DNA of 64,000 bases from Isoetes taiwanensis (GCA_021234155.1 JAJEKV010000093.1:306001-370000); one strand, 5' to 3'; positions 45,911-56,659 are shown, counted from the first letter of the stretch. A program made the numbers and translations. Notes: generated by a model from the letters alone, not told the origin.

Positions 45911-46654
45911 CCCTTCCCCAAATCAAACCGGGCCGGGACTTTTTGCGGCTTCCTCACTAGAGGGAGAGGCCAAACCCAGGAGGCGGACCTCGAGAAGGTC
46001 GATGAGGCAGCCTTTCTGCCCGGCGCTCCTCTAGGAGGGCAAATGTCAATGCCCCCCTCATGAGCTCGATTTCCCTATCCGGCCGTTGAATTCGCCCGTT
46101 CAAGTAACTTTGCTTCAAGGAGGTTCAAAAAAATCAAGATCGGTCGCGAGAACTTATCAAACCCGTGAAGCGTCCCCACGATCCACTATGTAGAAACCCA
46201 ATCGTTTTGTCGTTCGAGACATCTGAGGCTCAGGAATAGAGATTCGACTTATGCCATGTCGGCGGAATAGCGATAATACCCTAGAGACCAAGTTTTATGA
46301 TCATGTTTTGCTTGAAAGAAACACGAACCCTCTACATGGCGATTATTCTTTGCCACCTCTTAGGCCAATTAACTTCTGAGCGTGTTGGACATGAGCTACT
46401 TTGGTGCTTCTTGGAGAAAGGATGGTCTTACGCCCATGAAACTTGGTCTCGAGGGGGTAATGTCGGCGTTTTGAGTCCATTGGCGAGTCGGTTCCTGATT
46501 TTGGAGTGGGAGAGTTGCCCGTCCATGGCCAGGGCCTTGAGAGAGGACCTTTGGGGTGGCGCTTCCGGGAAGGTTTTAAGGATCCGTCTTGGGGTATCAA
46601 CACACTCCCTCTACCTGATGACATTTGCGCCAAGATCCTGGTCGAATCGACTAG
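45911..46654. other. CACTA interior, no recognised gene
   Basis: GC-richer sequence. A 125-codon plus frame (46297-46674) and a minus frame (46343-46633) overlap each other with no known domain. Neither is supported as a gene. Confidence 0.3.
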
Positions 46655-47345
46655 GATATGGCCTCAAAGCGTAAACCTTGTGTGTTGCAAGATTATTGAA
46701 GGGTTTACATTATGGAGGTCGAGTTTTAGTCGGTTGCACTTGAGATATGGTCAAGAAGCTGCGAGTTGAAAACACCGAAGCAATAGGAACCCGGCGGAAT
46801 GGGGTTTGGATTTATCCTCCTCGAAAGTGTGGCAATTAGAAGTCAAGAGCGCCTTTTGTAGTAGCAAAATTGTTTGGGACCATTCGGGATGACCAATAGA
46901 TCCAAACTCTGTTATTTCAGTTGCCATGGCTCCTCATGAATGTTTCGAAAAGATGCACTTAGATATCAAAGAAAACGACCAAGTTTTGGCCTCCGAAACA
47001 TAAACCCTGTGTGTTGCTAGGTTATTGAAGGGGTTTACGTTATGGGGGTCGAGTTTTAATCGGTTGCACTTGGGTCATGGTTGAGAAGATGCAATTGTGA
47101 ACATGAAGCAATAGGGGCCCGATGGAATGGGGTTTGGAGTTATCCTCCTCCCAGTGTGGCAATTAGAAGTCAAGAGCGCCTTTTGCAGTAGCAAAATTGT
47201 TTGGGATCATTCGGGATGGCCAATAGATCCAAACTCTGTTATTTCAGTTGCCATGGATCCGCATGTGTGTTTAGCAAAGGCACACCTAGCTATCTAAGAA
47301 AACGACCACGTTTTGGCCTCCGAAACGTAAACCCTGTGTGTTGCT
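46655..47345 (+). repeat. tandem duplication, two units of about 345 bp
   Basis: The unit starts GGCCTC(A/C)(A/G)AA.(G/A)TAAACC(T/C)TGTGTGTTGC, and includes AATGGGGTTTGGA and TGGCAATTAGAAGTCAAGAG. Second unit from about 46990. A long hairpin (47314-47385) closes the second unit. Confidence 0.8.
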
Positions 47346-47385
47346 AGGTTATTGTAGGGTTTACGTTTCGGAGGCCAAAATGTGA
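47314..47385. repeat. long hairpin
   Basis: TTTTGGCCTCCGAAACGTAA + ACCCT pairs with AGGGT + TTACGTTTCGGAGGCCAAAA across a short loop, a perfect stem of about 25 bp. Confidence 0.85.
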
Positions 47386-47424
47386 TCGTTTTTCTCGAAT
47401 AGCTAGGTGCCTGCTACTAAACAC

Positions 47425-47755
47425 ACATGCCAAAGGTGGCATGCCTGAGCCTAGGTGCCAACTTGGCATGTGGGAGCCACCTTGGCATGTTTGAGCCTAG
47501 GTGGCATGTTTGAGCCACCTTGGCATGTTGGAGCCCACATGGCATGTTGGAGCCTATGTGGCATGTTGGAGCCCACGTGGCATGTTTGAGCCACCTTGGC
47601 ATTTTTGAGCACGTTGGAGCCTAGGTGGCATGTTTAAGCCACCTTGGCATGTTGGAGCCACCTTGGCATGTTGGAGCTAGGTGGCATGTTGGAGACCACG
47701 TGGCATGTTTGAGCCACCTTGGCATGTTAGAGCCTAGGTGGCATGTTGGAGCCTA
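47425..47755 (+). repeat. 19-bp minisatellite, array 2
   Basis: Units TGGCATGTT(T/G)GAGCC(A/T)... in the plus orientation, ending directly at flank copy 2. Relative to the flank this array is inverted compared with arrays 1 and 3. Confidence 0.85.
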
Positions 47756-47975
47756 GGCACTCCAAGTGGTGACATGGCATGTCAAGTAAGCAAGGCCAAG
47801 TTTTGACTAGGCCAAAAATGAAAAGATGTCCATCTTTGGTCTTTTCATTGGGTGATGTTGGCAAATTTTGGGTGACATGGCTAGATGGTGGTGACGTGAC
47901 TAGGACTTTATGCAAGAAATATGATAACCTTTGAAATTTTTTGTAGAGGAGTTTGGCAAGGGATAGAATAGAAGG
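47756..47975 (+). repeat. minisatellite flank sequence, copy 2
   Basis: Near-identical to 45673-45910, with small indels. Confidence 0.85.
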
Positions 47976-48800
47976 ATCTTGGAGAACTCACAAGCCCCTT
48001 TCGGTGAAGGGGAGTGCGGAATTTTCATCTTTGCCAATGGAGGGGGGGCATGGTCCCCGAGAGCATACACAGAGAACTCCATGCAAAGTTTGGGATGTGT
48101 GAGTCTCCGTCTTGGCGCTCGAGATGTAAACCCTAGCAAACCCTAGGGTTTGATAGGGTTTGATTCCTGGGATGCTCAGATGACCCAGGAGGGCCCGGGA
48201 TCGGCGTGGAATACCCGTCTTTGGATTACCCTCATGGCACGCTGGGAGGCGAGCCAAATTTCCCTGCGACATAGCGGTGGCCATCGGAGACTCCCCTTCA
48301 CAAGCCCCTTTCCGGTGAAGGGATTTTCTGGAAAAGCATGCAAGCCAGCTGGGATTCGACCCCATCTCGGGCATGGTCCCCGAGAGCATACACAGAGAAC
48401 TCCATGCAAAGTTTTGGGATGTGTGAGTCTCCGTCTTGGCCTTCGAGATGTAAACCCTAGCAAACCCTAGGGTTTGATAGGGTTTACATTCTGGGGATGC
48501 TCCGATGACCCAGAGGGCCCGGGATGCGGTCCGTGGAATACCCGTCTTTGGATTACCCTCATGGCGGGAGGCGAGCCAAATTTCGGTCACTTCAATCATA
48601 CCTTTGGGAGACTCCCCTCTTACAAGCCCCTTTCGGTGAGGGGAGTGCGGAAAAGCATCTTTAGCGGGGATTTGACCCCATCTCGGGCATGGTCCCGAGC
48701 ATACCAGAGAACTCCATGCAAAGTGATGTGTTAGTCTCGTCTTGATCAATTGGATGGATGTAAACCCTACCAAACCCTAGGGTTTGGTAGGATTTGATCA
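47976..48800 (+). repeat. three tandem units of about 300 bp with telobox palindromes
   Basis: Units start near 47990, 48299 and 48622 with CACAAGCCCCTTT(C)CGGTGA. They share GGGCATGGTCCC, AGAGAACTCCATGCAAAGT and a closing palindrome AAACCCTA.CAAACCCTAGGG + TTTG(A/G)TAGG. The palindrome is made of inverted plant telobox (AAACCCTA) motifs. A 261-codon minus-strand frame spans the array because the repeats preserve phase; it is not a gene. Confidence 0.85.
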
Positions 48801-48833
48801 GGATGCTCCTCGATCAAGAGGGCGTGGAACTTG

Positions 48834-49090
48834 TCCCCTAGGGTAATTTCGGCATTCCGGATGACATGGAGAGGTCGGATCGCCAATCCGGGGCCTCCTC
48901 CATGCCCCAAAATCAAAAACGTGGTCTAAACCCTGTCAGGGAGGCCAACGGTGGCCATCCCAATCAAAAATCGAGGGTCTAAAACTCATCAGGAAATACC
49001 GGGGATTTTCCTATACTCTCGAGGCCACTTGGCAAGCCAGGTGGCTGAAAACCAGATTTTTTCCCTGCCCCATGCATTAATTATGAATTT
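48834..49090 (+). repeat. dispersed duplicate, copy 1 (other copy 49650-49995)
   Basis: Shares GTGGAACTTGTCCCCTAGGG, CCGGGGCCTCCTCCATGCCC and GCATTAATTATGAATTTC with the second copy. Where they differ, CAGG/CAG in one is usually CGAG/CGG/CG in the other. Confidence 0.85.
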
Positions 49091-49649
49091 CAGGACATAA
49101 ACACAAAGAAAGCCTGGATAAAAATTCAGGGTCTCGAAAAAGGTGAAATCTTGGCGGGATGTGCATGCATGGCGCTACACGCAGAGAAAATGCTGCAGGC
49201 AATAGAAGCACAAGCAGAGGCATGAGGCGAGCTTAGGAGCCAACCCCTTTCGGAGACCCCGGGTGTGTAGCGTCCTACTAGGTAGTGGAGCTAGCTTTGC
49301 TTCTCCGTGGTCACATGTATACCACCTAGCAGTCCTAGTCTTTGCTATTCTCACTTCAATCTTCTACCGGGGCCTCGGGGTGAACCCCAAGTATCTTGTT
49401 CTGGAGGCTAGTTCAAGGGGGGGTGAGGGCGGGTTGGACCCCCACTCAGGGCACCGAACCGGCTCCGCCAATGGACCGGAACATCCCATTACCTAGGGGA
49501 CCAAGTTTAGTGTGGGGAAGACCACCCCCTCTCCAAGAAGCGCCAAAGTAGGTGGGTTTACTACACACTTGTAGTCAATTGGCATGGAGGTGGATCTTTG
49601 AATACCTCCTAGTGAGGGGTAAGTGATTGATCCCACAGGAAAACTTCGC
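49091..49649. other. CACTA interior between duplicates, no gene seen
   Basis: The duplicate sequence extends in part to about 49200. The rest (49260-49640) has no recognisable coding region. Confidence 0.35.
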
Positions 49650-49995
49650 CGTGGAACTTGTCCCCTAGGGTAATTTCGCCCGTTCGGACCTCCACAGCGG
49701 CAAGGTCGGATCATGTCAATCCGGGGCCTCCTCCATGCCCCAAAATCGAAAAGCGTGGTCTAAACCTTGTCGAGGCCAAAGCGGCCATCCCAATAAAAAT
49801 CGAGGGTCTAAAACTCATCGAGAAAATACGGGGATTTTCTGTACTCTCGGGGCCACTTGGCAAGCCAGCTGGCTGAAAACCAGGATTTTTCCTGCCCCAT
49901 GCATTAATTATGAATTTCGGAGCATAAATACAAAGAAAAGCTGGATAAAAATCCGGGTCTCGAAAAAGGTGAAATCTTGGCGGGGATGTGCTGAC
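49650..49995 (+). repeat. dispersed duplicate, copy 2
   Basis: Second copy of 48834-49170, about 815 bp downstream. Confidence 0.85.
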
Positions 49996-50111
49996 ATGGC
50001 GTTGCATGCATGCCAAGAAAATGCACCAGCATATATACCTTTCGCGAACTCCCCTTCACAAGAAAGGGGCGCCCGTCGAGGTGCCTACCGGTGTTTGCGG
50101 CACATCAAAGG

Positions 50112-50255
50112 TCCATGTCACCATCATCTAGCCATGTCACCTAAAATTTGCCAACATCACCCAATGAAAAGACCAAAGATGGACATCTTTGGTTTTAACC
50201 TAGTCAAAACTTGACCTTGCTTACTTGGCATGCCATGTCACCACTTGGGGTGCCT
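50112..50255 (-). repeat. minisatellite flank sequence, inverted copy 3
   Basis: Reverse complement of part of 45673-45910 (ACCATCATCTAGCCATGTCA, CAAAGATGGACATCTTTGG). It joins array 3 on its right. Confidence 0.85.
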
Positions 50256-51345
50256 AGGTGGCATGCTTGAGACTAGGTGGCATGCACGAGCCACCTTGGC
50301 ATGTTGGACCTGCATGGCATGTTGGAGCCACCTTGGCATGTTTGAGCCTAGGTGGCATGTTTGAGCCACCTTGGCATGTTGGAGCCCCCGTGGCATTATG
50401 GAGTCCACGTGGCATGTTTGAGCCACCTTGGCATGTTGGAGCCTAGGTGGCATGTTTGAACCCACCTTGGCATGTTTGAGCCACGGCATGTTTGAGCTGG
50501 GTGGCATGTTGGAGCCTAGATGGCATGTTTGAGCCACCTAGGAATGTTGGAGCCTAGGTGGCATGTTGGAGCCCCGTGGCATATTTGAGCCACCTTGGCA
50601 AGTTGGAGCATAGGTGGCATGTTGGAGCCCAGCGTGGCATGTTTGAGCATGTTGGAGCCTAGGTGGCATGTTGGAGCCACCTTGGCGCGTGGCATGTTGG
50701 AGCCCGTGGCATGTTTGAGCCCTGGGTGGCAGGTTAGAGCCGCGGTGGCATGTTGGAGCCTAGGTGGCATGTTTGAGCCAACTTGGCATATTTAAAGCCT
50801 AGGTGGCATGTTGTGAGCCACCTTGGCATGTTGGAGGCTACGTGGCATGGTGGAGCCCACGTGGCATGTTTGAGCCACCTTGGCATGTTTGAGCCTAGGT
50901 GGCATGTTGGAGCCTAGGTGGCATGTTTGAGCCCACCTTGGCATGTTTGAGCCCACGGCATGTTTGAGCCTAGGTGGCATGTTGGGAGCCTAGGTGGCAT
51001 GTTTGAGCCACCTTGGCATGTTTGAGCCTAGGTGGCATGTTGGAGCCACCTTGGCATGTTGGACCCTAAGTGAGCTTTTGCATGGCATGTTTGAGCCACC
51101 TAGGAATGTTGGAGCCTAGGTGGCATGTTGGAGCCCCGTGGCATATTTGAGCCACCTTGGCAAGTTGGAGCATAGGTGGCATGTTGGGAACTGCGTGGCA
51201 TGTTTGAGCACGTTGGAGCCTAGGTGGCATGTTTGAGCCATTTTGTCATGTTGGAGCCCTAGGTGGCATGTTGGAGCCACCTTGGCATGTTTGAGCCTAG
51301 GTGGCATGTTAGAGCCACCTTGGCATGTTGGTGCCACGTTATGCA
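50256..51345 (+). repeat. 19-bp minisatellite, array 3 (about 1.1 kb)
   Basis: More than fifty units alternating TTGGAGCCTAGGTGGCATG and TTTGAGCCACCTTGGCATG, with some deletions. The unit is partly self-complementary (CCTAGG, GGTGGC/GCCACC). Blocks of several units are themselves repeated (about 50520-50680 and 51085-51230). Minus-strand translations give a repeating AQTCHLGSNMP-type peptide with no sign of being expressed. Confidence 0.9.
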
Positions 51346-51419
51346 AAAATAGGTGTTAAGTAATTGAAATAGTTGAAGTAACTTGTGTTACATGGAATAC
51401 TAGTATAAGAACATGTGAT

Positions 51420-51930
51420 GTGATCGTGCGTGCATCACATGTAGCAAATCAAGTACTCTGTCCTACCACTATAAAGACCCGTGATATGGAAGGATAGGAC
51501 ATGTAGAGAATCAAGTACTCTTTCCTACTTCTATAAAGACATGTGAGAATAGAAGTATTACACATGTCGTAATTCATGTATTCTTTCCTACAATGACTTA
51601 GCAAATAAAGTACTACGTCCTACTACTATAAAGACATGTGACATGGAAGCATATGACATGTAGAGAATCAAGTATTCTTTTCCGGCTTCTATAAAGACAT
51701 GTGACAATAGAAGTATTACACATGTCGTAATTCATGTATTCTTTCCTACAATGCCTTAGCAAATAAAGTACTCTGTCCTACTACTATAAAGACATGTGAA
51801 TGGAAGTATAGGACATGTAGAGAATCAAATATTCTTTTCTACATCTATAAAGACATGTGACAATAGAATTATTAGACATGTAGAAATTCAAGTACTCTTT
51901 CCTACAGTGGATTGTATTATAAAATGACAT
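51420..51930 (+). repeat. tandem repeat, about 176-bp higher-order unit
   Basis: About three units built from half-units CTATAAAGACATGTGA ... ACATGT(A/C)G(A/T)...TATTCTTTCCTAC. Lies just inside the right terminus of the CACTA-like element, so it serves as its right subterminal region. Confidence 0.85.
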
Positions 51931-52112
51931 GTCACAATAGAAGAAACTACAAAACAACAGTGGATGTTTTAGTCCACTGAAAAAAGAACACCATTATTGA
52001 ACAAAACCATACCTTCACAAATCCACATGTAGGATTCTTTGAAAACAGGACATGTAGACCTACCAAAACTGATGTTTTCAACAGTGGACCAAAAACCGGG
52101 GTGAGTGTGGTT

Positions 52113-52822
52113 TTGACGTTACGCTTCAGCTTCGTGTTGATGTAGGGTTGACATAGACGATTCAATTCCTTCATGTCTTCCTCATCAAGGGCAGCCTTTT
52201 CCTTGTAAAAATCAAAGTCATGGTATTCATTAGATGCAACGTTGCAGAACTCCGTGATGCCTTCTTCTAACTTATATTTGCCGCTTTGGGGCGTGGCATA
52301 ATCCTTTAGCGTCCTGCATTTTAGAACTCCTAGTCTTCCTTAGCGGGATTGTTCCATCCAAGATTACGCCTTGCAGGTCAAGCGTTTCTTTGTCCGGTGA
52401 GGCCTGTATCCTCTTCATGAGCGCTTGTCAAACAACTTGGGGTCCGGCACGGATGGAAATTCTCCATTCTGTCCTTGAGCTTGCCTCTTGTCCATTGAGC
52501 CCATATCTCGGGTCCATTTCTTCGGACGCCTCGGTGCTAAGAATGAGGTCATATTGGTCTGAGAGAGAGACTCCCTACCTTTCCTTGGTGTTCTCTTCTT
52601 CTTCTCCTCTTCTTCCTCTCCCTCATCATCTTCTGTCCCTCCGGTGAGAACATATGCATAGTTTCTCAAAGGTCTTCCACTTATCAGGGAGCCCTGTTTC
52701 CTTTAGGACGGCGAGGACAACCCAATGCTTTCCACTTTGTTGCCTGGCGTGTATGATGCGGTCGGGATAAGGGCTGCATTCGGTCAATGCACCAATGTCG
52801 AGCATGAAAGCATCTACAAAAC
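52113..52822 (-). pseudogene. unidentified minus-strand exon, right part of the split locus
   Basis: A splice-acceptor-like TATTGCAG at 52830-52823 opens an exon reading FVDAFMLDIGALTECSPYPD, HWVVLAVLKETGLPDKWKTF, an acidic GEEEEEKKK stretch, then RTLKDYATPQSGKYKLEEG and LNRLCQPYINTKLKRNVKT up to the CACTA insertion. Frames change at least twice. The last segment (52113-52325) is a clean open frame of ordinary composition, so the insertion hit coding-like sequence. No family recognised. Confidence 0.45.
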
Positions 52823-53250
52823 CTGCAATAAGCGATAAATAGTAGCCGGGTTTTTCATTTCGCTTGAGTCGAAAGTCCCTGAAGCGTCTAATTTTCTTTT
52901 ACTTATACGGGTTTTCGGCTTCGTGAGTCGAAAGCTCTGCATCCTTTGATTTTTCGTGTTACCACGGCTTTCTCGACTCGTGAGTCGAAACCCCGATGAT
53001 GGGGAAAATGTTAGGATGGTAGGGCTTTCTTTCGACTTCGAAAAGTCCTCTGAACGACTCTAATTTTCTTTTACTTATCACGGGTTTTTCTCGACTTCGC
53101 GAGTGAAAGCTCTACATCCTTTGATTTTACGTTTACCACGGCTTTCCGACTTCGCGAGTCGAAACCCGGTGATGTCGGGGAAAATGTTAGGATGGTAGGG
53201 CTTTCGACTTCGCTTGATCGAGGAATGGAAAGATTCAGAGAGTTATTTAC
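52823..53250 (-). repeat. intron made of a tandem repeat with palindromes
   Basis: Between donor AAG|GTAAAT (53251/53250) and acceptor TTGCAG|G (52823/52822). It holds two units of about 180 bp sharing GTCTAATTTTCTTTTACTTA, CTCT(G/A)CATCCTTTGATTTT and GGGGAAAATGTTAGGATGGT. Each unit carries three palindromes of the CGACTTCGCGAGTCG type (for example near 52915-52935, 52968-52990, 53088-53110, 53143-53166). Confidence 0.65.
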
Positions 53251-54012
53251 CTTACGTAGGCGGCTTTTCGGCGCTATTGTGTTACAGCGGTGGCTAATGC
53301 GGGCCGGTTCGGTTCTTTGGCGTCTCCGCCCGAAGAACTGCACTCTCCGGCTTGGCATATCTATCCTTGATCGCTGCGGCACCTCCTTCTCCATCTGCAA
53401 TACTTGCGCCCGCCCTCGCGAATCTTGTGGTCTACAACCTGAACCCGGACGTCTTTTCCCTTGGATCTTCCCTCGGACTTCGGTGAGCGACTCACCGGTC
53501 GATGTTAAAAGGTATGACATCGCGGGCATTGGATGTGCAGCGGGATGTCGCACCATCGGGTTTGAGAATCTCCGGCATGTGTCTTTGGATTAAATTCAAT
53601 GGTTGAACAAGGCGGCATCTCCGTGCGGACCTTGGCGTCGATGTCCAAGAGCGGCTTGTGTGCTATTCCCAGCGGATATCTTGAGCCGGCCGCTCCATTT
53701 TACGTGCCCCTCTCGTGAAATCCTGATGCGCTCATACGGATCCATTAATTGGGAGTCGACCATATCTTCGTGCGCTTCATCATCGATTCCTCCGGGTGTG
53801 GTATCATCTTCTCCATCTTTGGTCTTGTTTGGACTTTTGTCTTTATGAACCACAACTTCCCTCCCCAACTGCCGGGTGTGTTCTAGAGTCTTGACACGGT
53901 GGAGGTGAAGCTCCCGTGTTGAGCAGTTTTCCACGACTCGGAAATCTCCATACCAAGCTCCACGGATGTTAGGGTTCCGGCCTCCTTCATCCCTTCGGAT
54001 CCTTCCACCCAA
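53251..54012 (-). pseudogene. unidentified minus-strand exon(s)
   Basis: Minus-strand frames at 53596-54012 (GGRIRRDEGGRNP...GEDDTTPGGIDDEAHEDMVDSQ) and 53251-53556 (ending RHRCNTIAPKS-like basic sequence at the donor) are charged and rich in Arg, Asp and Glu, with no domain I know. They are separated by a stop and frame change near 53590. They sit upstream of the palindrome intron and appear to belong to the same locus. Confidence 0.35.
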
Positions 54013-54117
54013 GGTTCGACAATTTAAAGCGCCGGCCTTTTTTGGTGCCCTTAGCCTTGCTCATGGAAGAGTGAGAATAATTTGAAGCGCTAATTTTTGG
54101 TGTGATAGAACTTACTC

Positions 54118-54540
54118 TTACGGCGGTCCTCGACATGTAGTGTTAAATGCTTTGAATCTGGCCTTGAGGCGGAGAGCACAAAACCGATTTTCTTGTACTT
54201 GTCTTGGAGCTCTTCTTGTCCCTTTGGTGTAGAAAGCAGATCTTTCTCCTTCCCACTTGTCGATACCTCGACATACCACCAAGAATCTGCTGCTTTGTTT
54301 CAAGAAGCTCTGTCTCCGATCCCTCGATGACGAAGAATGGAGTTCGGCCGGTGATCACCCGGTGAGTCGAAGTGAATCTTTGCAAGAAGAAAGGATGGAT
54401 CGAGTTAAGGTATTCCGACAAAAGAAAAACCTCGAGCTCAAGCTGGGGTGTTTGTCTTCTTCTTCTTCTTGCGCGGTAGAAGCATCCCCTCCCGGCCTAA
54501 GCTTCTTGGGCGGAGTCATGTCTCTATGCCCTCTCATCCT
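54118..54540 (-). pseudogene. possible 5' exon of the minus-strand locus
   Basis: ATG at 54537 opens MRGHRDMTPPKKLRPGGDAS, then EEEEDKHPSLSSR. Further coding-like pieces (FVIEGSETELLETKQQI) are in another frame to about 54143. Basic then acidic, probably disordered. A candidate N-terminus, but unproven. Confidence 0.3.
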
Positions 54541-55400
54541 CTTGGGACCCCTCGTAAATTAAGTCTCCTCACGGCGTTGTGAGTTTTAGGGACTGCATGT
54601 AAAAAGATCGAGGCGTGTTCTTTAATTTGAAGTTAAGGACATGCAATCATTTATGAAAGAAGCGGGCTAAGGGTACAAAGACGGTCGGCTTTAGCCCCGC
54701 CCAAACACTATTTCGAAATTTAATCACATCAAGGGACTAAGTGGCGGGGCGTAGTTTATCTTCCCTGCTGGCATTGGGGACCTCGAGTTGGAGGAGGAGC
54801 ATCATTGATTAGCGACTTCGGAATGGCGCCCTTGACGCAGCGGTAAGCCGCTAATGCGCCTTGCATATGTGTTTTTCGACCCGTAGCGTCCTATTGCAAG
54901 CAGTTGATTTGATCGATGAGCACGGAGCTAAGGTAGGAAGCGGGAGGAGCTGCGGACAGGGAACTCTACAGCTGCGGCGCCATGGAGCGGGGATCTGCGA
55001 GAATCGCTTGATGATACAAGTATTAGATGCGAATACACTCTTGAAGAGACCCGGCGAAGAAGCAAAGACTCTAGGTGAGGCTGCGGGATCCGTGATCTGA
55101 TGGCCCAAGGAATTACTGCGTGAAGAGGTGAGTTTCAGAGATGCCTATGTTATTTCGCTTGTAGAACATGCCGTATGTGTTTAAATAATGGAACTGCTGA
55201 TAAGCTCGACGGATTCATCGTTTCCTTGTCCAGCATTTTTCAGCTTCGAGAGATGATTTACTCTCTGGGTTGAGAGATGCTCGGCAAGGAAACAATGGAT
55301 CGGGGGTAAAGAACAGTTCCGTTTTAGGTGTGTTTTTTCATGGACTGTTTACTTGGAATGTTGTACATAGATCAGGCTAGGACTAAGGCCCAGGAGATGC
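54541..55400. other. no gene seen; possible tRNA-like Pol III head at 54825-54885
   Basis: GGCGCCCTTGACGCAGCGGT (A-box-like, 54825-54844) lies about 30 bp before TTTTTCGACCC (B-box-like, 54872-54882), as in a tRNA-derived SINE head. No second copy was seen, so this is weak. The remainder has no supportable coding sequence. Confidence 0.3.
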
Positions 55401-55409
55401 GGTTCAAAT

Positions 55410-56600
55410 GCATCCTCTTCTTCCGCCCTGTCCGAACCACTCCTCTTCGCAATATTCGAGGAAGATGGTTCGAAGGAGAGTGGCTCAGACAGGCTAGAGG
55501 CACTTGGGACTAAAAACAGGAGAATAGAAAGTGCAGTACTTGTAGAGAATGCAAGCCTTGGCTTCCTCTCTGTGGTTTCCCTGTGGTTAGTTGTAGAGGC
55601 CTCCACCCAGTCCGAGCCCCTCCCCTTCGCAATACTCGACGAAGATGGTTCGAAGGAGAGTGACTCTGACTGGGTCGAGGCCACTGCTACCATACACAGG
55701 AGAATTGGCTCGGTTAAGGATTCTCGACTTGGCGAAGTCGAATGCGGCTGTGGCGCTGTCTACATTCTCGACTCGCAAGTCGAATGCCTTGGCCATCCGT
55801 AACTCCGGTTAGTACACACACGAGTGCTTTGTTGGTTAAGGCATTCCCGACTCTTGCAGGCGAATGCTGACAACAAACTCTATGGTTTCCCGATGCGCGC
55901 AGAGTTGGCCGTGTCTATATTCTCGACTCGCAAGTCGAGAATGCCTTAGCCATCGAGAACTCCGGATGGTACACATGGAGTGCCGGTTGGGTAAGGCATT
56001 CCCGACTCGCGAGCCGAGAATGCATACAGCAAGCTCGCGGGTTTCCCCAGGTTGCTAAGAGTTGGCCCCGCAGACAAATCAAAACAACTTCCCCGCAATG
56101 TCCGAGGAAGATAGAAGGAGAGTTGTTAAGATCTGTCGCAGCCGCCTCTAGAGTACCGCAGGTGGCGTTTTCTCGACTCACGAAGTCGAAAGCGCCAGCA
56201 CCTAAGGTTAAGTCGCCGGGGCCTCCACCCAATCAGAGCCCATCCCTTCGCAATATTCGACGAAGATGGTTCGAAGGAGACGGTCTTTGATTGGGTAGAG
56301 GCCACTGCGACAACACACAGGAGAATTGGGTTGCTAAGAGTTGGCCTGCAGACAGTGAAAACCACTTCCCTTCGCAATGTCCGAGGAAGATAGAAGGAGT
56401 GGTTAAGACGTACCTGAGCCAGCTCTAGAGTGCACTAGAGTTTCTGCGCCGACTCGACTCACGAAGTCGAGAAAGCTGCCAACAACTCGCGTGGTTAGTC
56501 GCCCGAGGCCTCCACCCAGTCGGAGCCAGTCCTCTTCGCAATATTCGATGAGCATGGTTCGAAGGAGAGTGGCTCAGATTGGGTGGAGGCACCTGCGACT
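55410..56600. repeat. array of about 90-bp hairpins interleaved with short palindromes
   Basis: Four full hairpins (about 55424-55495, 55592-55685, 56219-56308, 56506-56590) have arms like CCACCCAGTC.GAGCC.CTC and GAGTG(G/A)CTC(A/T)GA(C/T)TGGGT around CTTCGCAATATTCGA.GAAGATGG. Two shorter variants lie at about 56085-56150 and 56345-56435. Between them sit CGACTTCGCGAAGTCG-type palindromes at about 55721, 55765, 55919, 55999, 56168, 56450 and 56629. Translations here are repeat artefacts. Confidence 0.75.
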
Positions 56601-56659
56601 GCACAAAGAGCCATTGGCAGGGTATCACATTCTCGACTCACGAGTCGAGAAGGCTGCAG

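Larger units (their letters stand above)
41433..52109. mobile_element. 10.7-kb CACTA-like DNA transposon, non-autonomous
   Basis: The left end starts CACACTGACCCCAATTTTTG (41433) and the right end, reversed, starts CACACTCACCCCGGTTTTTG (52109). The 26-bp termini match at 23 positions as inverted repeats. GTT flanks both sides (41430-41432 and 52110-52112), the 3-bp target duplication typical of CACTA/CMC elements. The flanking minus-strand coding-like sequence and palindrome family continue on both sides, showing an insertion into one locus. No transposase domain was recognised inside. The interior is minisatellites, tandem duplications and low-complexity DNA. A related solo end is at 28792. 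Confidence 0.82.

Noticed and set aside
47988-48773. 261-codon minus-strand open frame
   Set aside because: It spans three tandem repeat units that keep phase; the translation is itself repetitive and matches no domain.
50256-51345. CRISPR-like regular repeats
   Set aside because: Units are contiguous 19-bp minisatellite repeats without unique spacers, in plant DNA.
50238-51346. Repetitive AQTCHLGSNMP protein on the minus strand
   Set aside because: Pure translation of the minisatellite; frames break with every unit deletion and no start context is seen.
28792-52109. Pairing of the CACTA-like end at 28792 with the end at 52109
   Set aside because: The GTT duplication fits the 41433/52109 pair; the base context at 28789-28791 (TAA) does not match.
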